From Flaveria trinervia (taxonomy: Eukaryota > Streptophyta > Magnoliopsida > Asterales > Asteraceae): a stretch of DNA of 64,000 nucleotides. Of this stretch, positions 43,704 to 54,100 are shown piece after piece. The notes under the pieces were generated by a model. It was given only the letters and a program-made list of their open reading frames with translations. It was not told the DNA's origin and searched no databases. A program made the translations under genes and the position numbers. The DNA is taken from NCBI GenBank assembly GCA_025506515.1, contig CM046451.1, positions 41,621,701 through 41,685,700 on the forward strand. The letters run 5' to 3'. The stretch's first letter is position 1, and the number at the start of each line of letters is the position of its first letter.

Positions 43704-43817
43704 GTAAAACATGTTGTAATGTTCAAGAATGAACTTTTTGATTCGTGTTTTATCTCTCAACTGTTCATATTCTCATGTGAATAATGTGATTCTAACAAAA
43801 TCTTTTCTTATGAACAG
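43704..43817 (+). other. Predicted 5' leader intron of the COP-C aORF
   Basis: Donor AAG|GTAAAAC at 43704, branch-point-like TTCTAAC at 43790-43796, pyrimidine-rich TCTTTTCTTATG and acceptor AACAG at 43813-43817. The ATG is the next base. Length is 114 bp and the intron is AT-rich, as plant introns are. Transcript evidence would be needed to prove splicing. Confidence 0.55.
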
Positions 43818-46800
43818 ATGGATAAATGATTTGCAAGAGAACACAATGTTTGTGCCTTCATAAACCCTGATGATCCTGTTTCAGAAGGGTGTCAAGAAAT
43901 TATAAAATACCTAAGAAGATCGAGGTTGTTCTATGCCTTATCAGTAGAGCCTGTGACTTATCAATCACATATCACTGATTTCTAGAACTCTGCACGCATA
44001 GACGAAGATAGTGAAGTTATTGTGGCTATTGTGAAGAATCGACGACTGAGAGCGATGAACAGACAATAAGAAGGGTTCTTGAGTGGGAGATGTCGAAGCT
44101 GGTCATCCTGATGTGTTCGAAGATGAATACATAGAGAAAGTATTTCTTCTGATGGGATATGATGTTGATTTTGACAAAGGAGAAATCAAGAAAGGAAGAC
44201 TTTGCAAGCCGTACAGATTTCTCTGTCACACTTACCTTAAGTGCATGTCGAACAGAAAATCTGGTCTTGACAGATTATCAAGGCACATTTCCTCTGGGAT
44301 TATTGGTGTTTTTGAGGGAAGAACCTACAATTATTCAAAGTACATATTCAACTGCTTAAGTGATCACATCAAAATGTAGAAGGCTAATAAGATGTATATG
44401 TTTCCAAGGTTCCGGCAACTTATCATTAATGCTGATCTGTCTGGAACTACTATAGATGGTGGTGTTTTTGTTCAAGCACACCTTGGCAGATCAGTACTGA
44501 ACAAAATTTCTGGAAAATATGAAGGAGATGACATGGATATGTTTGCTCATGTGATTGATGCTACTGCCGATATTCCTCAAGAGATTATGTGGGAAGATCA
44601 ACAAGAGAACTCTCCAACCAACTCTGTCCAAGACACTCACTCACCAGATATATCTCCCATACATCAACAACCTCACTCATACTCTTCCCAACCACAATCT
44701 CCAGTCAGTCAAAACACTGAACCAATCTCTCCAATTCACCATCAATCACCAAATTCACCAGCAAGCCAAAACACAGAACCAATCTCTCCCTTTCACCCTC
44801 TACCTCAAAATAGCCAAAACACAGAGCCAATCTCTCCAATCCACCCTTCATCACCAAATCAGCTTCAAATGCAACCTTATCAACAACCTCCAAATCCAAA
44901 AAATTCAGCCACTGAGAGCATTTACACTGGGGAGACAGAGTTAGCCTCACAGCAAGTACAGTTAAATTGTCATTATCCAAAACTGAATCCCCTGTACTCT
45001 CAAATAAAACTGAACTAGTCTCTCCGGTCACTAATCATCATCAACAACAACAACCACATCAAGAACCAAAAGTTCAAGTTATTGAAATCAGTTCATGCTC
45101 GGCAGGTGAAGCACATAAAGAAGTAACAGATGATGAGATTGCTTCTCAACACGAGGAAAGAGAAGAAGAGGCAAACTATGTAGATGTGATTTCATACAAT
45201 GAAGATGATCTGAGTGATAATGATATCCCTGTCAGCAAGAGTTATCTGGTTGCTGGGTACAACAAGCTAGTGCTAAAATCAAACAAAAGAAAGCAAATAA
45301 TACAGGAGATGAAGGGAATGATCAGAGAAAAGGATGAAGAGCTGATGAAACAAGAAGCTAGAATAAAAAGGTTGAGAGAAGATGCTCAATGCAACAATGA
45401 AGTCATTGATGCTCTACTTGATAAGGAGTCTGAGCTTAAAGAGTCAGCAGAAGCTGAAAAGGAAGAAAAAGAAAGGGTGATGATGAAGCTTGAACAAGCA
45501 AATAACTCTATTTCTGCTCAATCAAATGTGATAAAAAGAAAAGAAGAAGAGATTGAGCAGCTCAAAATGAAGATCTGTGCATTAGAGTCAAATGTTGTTG
45601 TTTCAACTGTTCAAACAAAACAATCTGTTGAGGCATCAAAAGAGTTAATTCAATACTCAAGGAAGAGAAAGTATCTTGGTGCTGCAGAGAAGAAGATGAT
45701 AACTGATGAAAGTTCTTCCAAGAAACAAAATCTCACATCTTCTGAACACACACCTTCAGTAGATTTATCTACTGTGAAGTCTATCTCACTAGGATGATGA
45801 CAGTGATGAAGAGTGGAAAGAGCTGATCAAGGAAGACTCTCCAACGGATTAGAAAGTCTCAAAGGCTGATGATCTTCTGTCTTCAAAAGACATATTAGAA
45901 GAGAGGCCTGAATCAACCATGTTCATGACACTCATAAACCATGGTTGCCCTTATGATATGGTTGAGAGGTTAAACATGACTGAGATGAAGAATCTGTTGA
46001 AAGAATTTGAGCTTGCGTGCTTTATGATTCCAAATTGTGACTATGAAGCCTTCAGCACCTTTCAATCCATCCAGAAGATAAAGAAGGAATTGGGACATTG
46101 TGACACAGCTAAGCTGAGTAAGGGAAGGTCAGTAGGAGAACTTAGAAGGATGATGGAGCATGTGATGAAAGTTGAGCTGGATACTGGAGTAAAATTCAGA
46201 ACTGAAGCTCCACATCCATCTTATGAGCAACAAAGCAAACTTCCTACTAAACCTATAACACTTGAATCTAAAGATCAGCACAAAGGGAAGGAAAAATTGA
46301 TCAGAAAGCCAAGAGAAGTAATACAGGGCAAAGTATGGCCACTTGGCACTACAGTGAGGGAGATAACTGAATAGAAATCCACTCTAATACAACTAATAGA
46401 CCACCTTACAACTCCTAGTTCTGTAGAAGAGAACAGGATCATGGCCTGGAAATATGATCCAGACTGGGATTATGCTATTATTAAAAGAACATCTGGAAGA
46501 GTTGAATACTTCCATGATGTATTTCAGTGGTGAGTCTGCCAGAGAATGACATCAAAGATCTTCAAAGCCTGATCATCTGCAATTATCCAATTCACTCTAA
46601 AGGAATAGACTTCTCAACTCTAGTGGGAAAGCTCAAGACTAAATTTAAAGATGATGTCCTCAGAGAAGCTAAAAGAGAAGATGCAGAGCATCAAAAGAGA
46701 ATCAAAGGGCTTAAAAGATACAAGTCTAATGTCTCAGAATCTGTAGATGATGAATTCTTGAAGAGGGTTGGCTACAAAAGTAGAACTACAGCAGCAATCA

Positions 46801-47358
46801 AATGCATTGAAGGGACTCAATTCACATACCCCTATAATTGAATGGGGTTATGTTGAGAAAACAAAGGAGTTGGTCCTACTAAGAAATGCTGAAAACAAGA
46901 AAGCTGACCGGATCAGAATCTTTGATCCTGTGGAAATCAAATTACTTCATCCCAGCTACACCTCGTACCTTAATGACAAATTCTTTCCCAAGCTGGCTGA
47001 TGAAAAAGCACAAAATGATTTGTTCCTACATGTCTATGTGATACAAGTGATTGACAAATTACATGCCAAAGCCTACAAAAGAAGAAGATTCAATGTTGGA
47101 CTGCTGAAGGGAACAACTTTTGATGAATTCACATAACTCAGAATGTTAGAGCAAGATGAGCTAGAAGTGGTGAATAACAACAATGTGTTAGACACACTCA
47201 CTACGGAGGAAGATGTTCTGGGGATAAACTTTGAGACTCTAAAGAAGTTCAGCAAGATGAAGATCAACTACAAGTATGATGATCAGAAGACTGCTGTGTC
47301 TTACTTCTACAACAAGATCATTGCTAGAGTCAAGGAGCTTTCTGTTTTGAAGGAATGA
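43818..47358 (+). pseudogene. COP-C extra ORF (aORF)
   Basis: The ATG at 43818 is followed by a TGA at codon 4, then HNVCAFINPDD, IIKYLRRSRLFYALSVEP and a TAG at 43983. After a frameshift near 44070: EDEYIEKVFLLMGYDVDF, RFLCHTYLKCMSNRKSGLDR, NYSKYIFNCL and FPRFRQLIINADLSG (44400-44450). This is the family seen in COP-B at 9587. A Pro/Gln/Ser-rich repeat region follows (about 44610-44890, NTEPISPIH type), then a coiled coil (45290-45600, KQIIQEMKGMIREKDEELMKQE) and a C-terminal domain (45919-47358). Stops or shifts occur near 44378, 44960, 45795, 46372, 46850 and 47134. Function is unknown. No membrane segment is seen. Confidence 0.72.
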
Positions 47359-47375
47359 TTACAAGGATCTAAGCC

Positions 47376-47388
47376 TAAGGTGGAGTAT
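47376..47388 (+). other. COP-C polypurine tract
   Basis: CTAAGGTGGAGTAT, mostly purine, directly before TGTTAGATC. Confidence 0.75.
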
Positions 47389-48320
47389 TGTTAGATCTAG
47401 AACTTATAGGTCTAGATCAATTTGTATAGGCTTAGAACTTTAATCAATTCTTGTAATAAATATTTGTAATTGTCATTTATTATGCATGCATTAATTATGT
47501 ATGCTAACCCATATATGTGTGTTATGGATAATTGCAGGTGCAAACATTATTCTTGGTCAATTTATGAAATTGACCAAGTGTAAGAAACATCTACGGATGA
47601 CATTTTGTACTTCCGTAGATATCTTTCTTACAAGTAACATTACATCCAAAGATCTTCTGCGGATGAACAACCAGAACTGAAGAACAAGTTTGCTTCGGAA
47701 GTACAAGTTTTCTACGGAAGAACAAGATTCCTACGGAAGAACAAAACGTCTACAGAAGAACAAGACTTCTACGGAAGAACAAGACTTCTACGGAAGAAGA
47801 AATTCCAACGGAAGGCACTATTCCTGCAGAGTCCAAACACTTGTATACTGCAAGTGTTACAAGTCAACAAGTCAACAAGGCAGTTATGCGAATTCCAAGA
47901 AATCCAATGATTCCTTAACTAACACAAATCAAATCCCAAGAGATCTGGTGTTTTCTATAACAGAAACATCATTGTCTATATATATGGATCCTAGGTTTCT
48001 ATTCAAAGACGATTGTTTTTAGACGATTAATGAACAGCAATAGCAATAGCAATACGACAATCAACGTCTCTCAATCAAACCCTAGCAGCCATCACATCAT
48101 AACAAACTTTGATATCATTTATTCATTATTTTTTAATCATTAACATATTTTAATTAAATACATATTATTCATTAATTGTGTTTCTGTTAGTGTGTTCTTG
48201 AATATTTATTGATAATCAAAGTTTTTACAAACAATTAAACCAAATTAACATTGATTCTGCAAACGTTGACTTGCCATCAACCGACACTGATAATTCCTGA
48301 TTGCGATCCTTAGATTCACA
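47389..48320 (+). repeat. COP-C 3' LTR
   Basis: 932 bp, aligning with 21564-22470 over its length with substitutions and small indels, for example a doubled GTCAACAA at 47860-47878 and an extra GACTTCTACGGAAGAACAA unit. The U3 hairpin recurs at 47579-47631. Confidence 0.93.
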
Positions 48321-48325
48321 GTGAA
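48321..48325. repeat. Right target-site duplication of COP-C (GTGAA)
   Basis: Matches 21559-21563. Confidence 0.93.
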
Positions 48326-48336
48326 GGACTTGAATC
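48326..48336 (-). mobile_element. 11-base sliver of ATH between two insertions
   Basis: Lies between COP-C and LARD-1. Placed between 57993 and 21558, with one copy of each target site, it keeps the ATH pol frame open between RNase H and integrase. Confidence 0.85.
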
Positions 48337-48341
48337 CTCGA
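48337..48341. repeat. Left target-site duplication of LARD-1 (CTCGA)
   Basis: CTCGA, repeated at 57988-57992. Confidence 0.93.
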
Positions 48342-49399
48342 TGTCACACCCCAACCTTGATGGCGAAAACGTCGAGGAGTGAGAGTTAAGATCGTTCACA
48401 GCCACATAACGCTATTATTAAATCCAAATATATTATTCATAAGTTCAAAGATAATATTACAAACATAAGTCTCAAATAAAGAAAACATAATAAGAATATA
48501 ACAAGCTCATTCACTTATTTAACTAGGTCCATTCCTAGGTGTGTACAAACTTCAAAAGTGGTGATCAAGCTTGAGTATTTCCTGAAACATGTTAAAAATA
48601 AAAGGTCAACAATTTTTGGTGAGATTCCATAGTTTTCAATACATAAGTATATAAAAGATGGCAATTCATATTGTAAGTTAGAGAACAAAGTAAACTAGGG
48701 ATGTAAGACACAATGCACAATCAAACCTTGACAAAGTTTTACAAGTCTCAAATGTTTACAAGCATATACGATTAGCTAAGTGTACTTGGATCAACCAAGC
48801 AGGCTTGTCAGGCCCATAGATCTATGACGTCGCCAGACTAGCAATAGTTAATGATTGTACATATATTCGACATTACATGGTAGCTACAAAGTTCAACTAA
48901 CCACAACACACAAGTAAATTGCCATAAGTTTACAAGAATCAAATGTTTATAAGTGCAATGATTATAAAGTAACATGTTTCACCCCAAAGTGTGAAAATAT
49001 GAAAAAGGGGTATAGAAATACTCACTTGATCAAATAAGTATATATTGATGACTAATAAGAATATAATGAGCAATGCTCCAATATAGTTCTTCACAAGGTA
49101 CCTAAGTATATATATACAAGATTAAAGTTTAATAATAAGATGAATGTTTTAATGTGAGCTAGGGTTTTGATAAGAATTTAGGGACTTTTATAAATAAATA
49201 AAACTCATTAGTGAGTTTATGCATATATTATAGTCTAGTAACAAAAAAACGTATTTTTTATATAATTTTAAAAAGAGTTAAAGCTTTTATAAAATTTGTG
49301 GAATTAAAATTATAAAATGTAGGTAAATTCTATAAATATCATGATTAGTCCAACACTAGAATTATTAATGTAATGTTTTAAATTATTATTTAAAATCTA

Positions 49400-50505
49400 A
49401 TGTAAACTACTATATAATGCATCTCTTTGGATAAAGATGTAATTTTGTAAAAAATACAAGTTTTAAAGCAACATGTACAAATGAGTGCATCACATTTAAA
49501 AAGGGTAGAATAGGGATTTGATTAAAATTTTAAGACACTTTAAGGGTAATATGGTAAATTTATCCATTAAATTTTATAAAACTTGACATTTTTGCCCTTG
49601 TCTCTTTTATGTATTAATAAACATTATTAATATAGTATTTAATAATATGATATTATTTTATTTACTTCATTAATTTTATTTTATTTATGATACTATAAAT
49701 TGACATTTAAATTTATATTTACTAATTATATTTTTATAACTAAATAATATTTTAATTAAGTATATTATTTTATTTAAATACTTAAGTATATAATAACTAT
49801 AATACTAATATGTTTCTAGGGGCATATTATAAGTTAATAATTTTATATTTATCTATAGTTTTTACAATAAAAGTGAGAGGATGATAGAATGATAAATTTA
49901 CATATGAATTAGGACACCCATATGAAAAGTAATGCTTAAATTTCAAAAAATTAATCATTTTATTTTATTTATGTCCTTATAATAAAGTATAATATATGAT
50001 TGTTTATAATACAAATGCTAAAACATATATACACGTGGTCAAACAAAATCGCCATTGACTTTCAATTTCGTTTATATATATTGTTATTGAGCACTAATCC
50101 CTCTTCCCCATTCCTTTATCAGTTGTTAACAGCTCAATAACAATCAAGATGATAATTTTTGGTGATAATTTCTCCATTAACTTTTTTCGGTATATGCAAA
50201 TCACCACCAAAAACTAACTCCGATTATCATAAAACTCTAACCTACATCATAAAATAAACCTCCCTAAAATCTAGATAATAAGTGATTTTCAACCATAAAT
50301 ACCACCCATATTTCCACTATTCTTATTGGGATAATATAATTGTCTTAAAAACTTTTGTAATATACGTAATTATTTTCTTTTTATTAATTTTTTCAATAAT
50401 TATGTTTTGATTTTTTAATTTACGTCATAACGCACCGAGCCGATACCAACTAAAATCGAATTCCCAAAAAGTCATGCAACAACCGTACCGCGGGCATTCC
50501 AACTA
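49400..50505. other. 1.1-kb block present in only one LARD-1 LTR
   Basis: Very AT-rich, no gene seen. In the other LTR, AAATCTAAT joins directly to TTATAAAA (about 56590). Short CTAAT/CTAGT similarity at the two breakpoints favours a deletion from the right LTR over an insertion here. I see no target duplication. Confidence 0.6.
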
Positions 50506-50678
50506 GTTTATAAAATAAATAAGTACCACTTTTGTTGAAAAATATTGTTAACGTATTAAAAGAAGTAAATTAAATGACAGAAAAATAAATAAGTAACTTT
50601 GAAAATAAACAAAGGTTACGAAACCATTTTTAAATTTTTACAACTTTTATTTATTTATTGTATTTTTTTAAAAAGGCT

Positions 50679-50780
50679 AAAAAACTCCAAAAATAATATA
50701 TTAAGGGTGCCCGGGTTCGAACCCGGGACCTCAATGATGGAATGTAAGAGCGTAACCAGTAAACCAGGGCCTGGGCCTTG
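50679..50780 (-). ncRNA. Pol III-like tRNA-derived unit in LARD-1 left LTR
   Basis: On the minus strand: A-box-like TGGTTTACTGG (50756-50766, one mismatch to TRGYNNARNNG), a B box GGTTCGAACCC inside the perfect palindrome CCCGGGTTCGAACCCGGG (50710-50727), then a T6 run at 50679-50684. A-to-B distance is about 42 bases, as in tRNA-derived SINE heads. A transcript of about 100 nt is predicted. It could also be a relic SINE head without activity. Confidence 0.4.
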
Positions 50781-51893
50781 GTTTATGTCGGTGTCATTTC
50801 CTTATAAACCCAAGTCAAAGAGTTTCCCCTAAACTCAAGAACCCTAGATTCGATTGATTCCAAATTAAACCATAAAACAATGTTGTTAATCGAATTAACC
50901 ATGGAGCTTTTACTCCTCATGGTTAAATGAACGTATACATGTGATTAATTACCCGAATGGTGTTAAGTTGGCGATGAACAGATGTAGGAGAGCTCGCGAC
51001 CGAGACTCGAATCCGTCCGCGATGCAAAAGTGGATAATAATCCAATTAATTGTGCAGAAAGCTTCTAGTAAACCCCAAGATCAAAAGCCTTCATTCAATT
51101 TTGGTTTATGATGACCAGGTAACCAAGTTCGAATAGGGGTCGGTTCTCGATAAACATGAGTGATCGAAGGTGATGATTGTGTTGGGTTCAGATGAAATTA
51201 GGAATGGTAAATGATTAGAGATAGATAGAATATCGATTGGGTTCAGTTAATTCGATGATTATTGAATTTTAATATTCGAACGGTTTAAGGTTTAATGGTT
51301 TCGGTTACTCAATCGATTGAGGTTAGAAACAGGTGTTTAAACGTAATTAAATCATGAATTTAAGTTCGAAACATGTAAATGTAAAGATTTGGGTCGGTTT
51401 CTGAGGTTAAAAACGTCGGATTTCGAAGTTTTAAAGTGGCTGGAGAGTCGCCGGCGAGTTGGCCGGAGACCCGCCGGAAAAACGTGGGTTGAGAGGGAAA
51501 CAATTAGAGTTTTGGTTATTACACAAATGGTCCCTCAATTTGAAATGTTATTATTTCATGCTAAAACTTTCATTTAAAGTTTCAAAATAACAAATTAACC
51601 CCTAACTTAATTATTTTAAGTTTTTAACTCTTACAAGTTTAATATTTTCACAAATTATTATAGTTATCTCTATTAGTTTTTATTAATAAAGCCTTCATTA
51701 TTAGTACATTATTATTATTATTATTATTATTATAATTTATTTTTTAAGTAATAATTAACATTATTAACTTTCAAATTCAAGAATTAAAGACAAATTAAGA
51801 AAATAGTCACAAGTAACCCATGAGTTTCATAATTGACCATAATGGTCCATTCAAGAAATAAACGTTGTTAACGTAAAAATACAGGATGTTACA

Positions 51894-51908
51894 GTCTCCC
51901 CAACTTAA
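51894..51908 (-). other. LARD-1 polypurine tract
   Basis: On the minus strand AAGTTGGGGAGAC directly precedes the LTR start TGTAACATCC. Confidence 0.8.
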
Positions 51909-53368
51909 AATAATTTCGTCCTGAAATTAAAAATGAAACTTAAACGAACAGGAGACTTATGATGAAAGTTAAGTGTACTAACGGACTGTGGTTGGCGTTT
52001 GATTATGGGTGAGATGCTTCATTTTGCGAATTATGGAATTTTACACCATGCATCCAAATTTGAACTCTTCCAGTGGAATGCGAAAGTTATCATTGACAAA
52101 CTAACTCTTTGAGATTTGACACATGAAACGTTGGAAAACGATGATGAGTTCCTGAGGTATATTAGACTTATAAGTCACACTTCTCCCATCATCTGGAATG
52201 AAATTGTGTAATAAAGTGACATCTTGAAGCCAATAAGAAAAAAAATAATATCCGGTAATTGTATGAAAGTTTGACCGTCGGAATTTAAGAATCCCAAGTG
52301 CCACTATATAATGACACAAGCTTAAGGCATATCTTGTGAATACGTATCGCTCCTCCGGTTAAACCGTCAGGTTAAGAATGATACGATATGCCGAGATTTT
52401 GAGATGGGTTCCCAAAGATGATTAGAGGCATTGCTAATAACAGAAAGTGAATCGATCATCGGAATTAACGATCGATGTTTAACCACACACCACGATAACC
52501 GACTATTTGAGGTAAGTACGAGTCAATTTCTCGACTCGTTATCTCACATGAGTCAATATGAAATGCGTGAAACTAGACAATCGGTCAATAATGCACCAAA
52601 TGACATCAAGAAATACAAGGCAATTTGAACATATACCAAGTTACGTTAACATTTCCTTTATGCCAAACCATGAGTACCAATCGCGGAAATTCATGATCCT
52701 TTTTTTCCACATTGGAATAAATGTAATAACAAGTCTTGTGAGTCACAATCAAGATAGAGATTTAGAGATTTTCAAGATTAGAAGTTCAAGGTTATCCAAA
52801 ATAATAGGAATTGCATTTTCAATTATGGGTAAAGAGTTAAACAAAGACATTGTTCATGATCGGATTGGAATTTAAATAATTCGGAATATCGACGATAAAG
52901 GCAATCACAAATAGCTTTCCAAGTACGGCTTGCACACGTGGTTCATCAAACCCATGAACACAATCATACATTGCTATAAACAGAAAGGCATGGCATAAAT
53001 TTATAATAACTTTATCTTGTACGAAAGATTGTTTTAGGAGTGTTATCATCGTGCAATTAGGTTTTGATGATAACTCAGAATGAAGGTCGATAAAAAGGTT
53101 CCATAAAGCTAGATCAAACGTCAAATTGAAATATAAAAGCGTGAGAGAAGAAATCGATTTAAAATTTAAATGTTCCAGGCTTGGAACTAGGGTTACCCTA
53201 AAGTAACAAAGACCCCTATTGAGTTCAAGATTCATGCTTTAGCTTGAATGGCTAGAACACTATCATCAACAAATCGGATAACGGTGTTCACCCTTCAAGT
53301 TATTACATGTTTCTTGTCAATTAAGTCTTAAAGCCCTGGTAAGTTTGAGATCAAGGAATGGGAATACT
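51909..53368. other. LARD-1 interior, left part, no gene
   Basis: No retroelement block on either strand. The longest frame is 132 codons on the minus strand (52837-53235), hydrophobic and without family likeness. Confidence 0.6.
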
Positions 53369-54100
53369 CACCAAGATGTGGTTATCACTCCTAGCTTGGT
53401 GGTGTATTTCCAAAGTATGACTTTTAACTATCAAACGAGAGCTTGATCCTAACTCATTGTTAAGGATCCACAAGAATAAAATTAGGTAACTTACCATTAA
53501 GGTAAGGATAATCACTCCTATCTCAACAGTGAAGTTTTATAGAAACAAAATATAGCAAAATGAAAAGTTTCATCAAAGAACGGAATTCACTCCTACTTTG
53601 ACGGGGTCATTTCATTTGAGGAAAATATCATCCATAAAATTTTAAACGAGTGATATTATCATCAAGGTATGGATTTCACGTCTATCTTGATGATTGAATT
53701 TCATAATAAAAAGAAAACAATCAAGAACTGACCTTTGTCACCAAAGTATGGGATTCAATCCTATTTTGGTGGGGTCATTTCATTCATGAAATATGAGTTC
53801 CAAAGGAAAATGATTGAAATCTGTCCTCAAAACAAGGAAATCACCCCGATTCAGAGGATGGGATTTCATAAATACACAAAAATTGAAAACCATCATCACG
53901 ATACGAAATTTTACTCCTATTTTAAGGAGGTAATTCCATTTGTAAAATACGAATTCATAGAAAAAACAAAAAAAAGGAAATAGTCATCAAGGTATGAGGT
54001 TCACTTTTGTCTTAACGATGAAATTTCATAAGAACGGTAATAGTGAATGGGAAGTCATCACCAAAGTAAGGGAATCACCCCTGTTTTGATGAGATAGAAT
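53369..54100. repeat. Hairpin array of about 80-bp units in LARD-1 interior
   Basis: About nine units start near 53369, 53494, 53571, 53660, 53739, 53825, 53891, 53985 and 54053. Each has a left arm CAYCAAGGTAT-like, a core near GGATTCACTCC and a right arm CTATYTTGRTG-like. Clear stems are CACCAAG/CTTGGTG (53369-53401), CATCAAAG/CTTTGACG (53571-53603), CATCAAG/CTTGATG (53660-53692) and CACCAAA/TTTGGTG (53739-53771). The C/G versus T/A change in both arms keeps the pairing. Units 2, 6 and 7 are weak. Confidence 0.82.

Larger units (their letters stand above)
21564..48320 (+). mobile_element. COP-C: Sirevirus-like copia element lacking pol
   Basis: A 26.8-kb span of which about 17.5 kb are later inserts. 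Own parts: 5' LTR (21564-22470), PBS, gag (22710-24175), gag hinge (32179-32977), an unclear stretch (42552-43528), aORF unit (43529-47358) and 3' LTR (47389-48320). PR, IN, RT and RNase H were not found anywhere. The missing pol coincides with the rearranged junction near 35139, where NA-1 and GYP-2 are both truncated. Perfect TSDs GTGAA, and an ATH frame that is open across the insertion, confirm the ends. Confidence 0.9.
48342..51893 (-). repeat. LARD-1 3' LTR (3552 bp)
   Basis: Plus-strand edges TGTCACACC and GGATGTTACA. It matches 55511-57987 except for about 1.1 kb (about 49400-50505) present only here. The Pol III-like unit lies at 50679-50780. A (TTA)n microsatellite lies near 51707-51733. 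Confidence 0.93.

Noticed and set aside
50704..50780. Functional tRNA gene
   Set aside because: The A and B boxes fit, but no acceptor stem or clear anticodon arm can be formed, and the unit lies identically in both LTRs of a mobile element.
50989..51024. Second Pol III B box (GACTCGAATCC-type word)
   Set aside because: Only a partial match to the B box, with no A box at a suitable distance.
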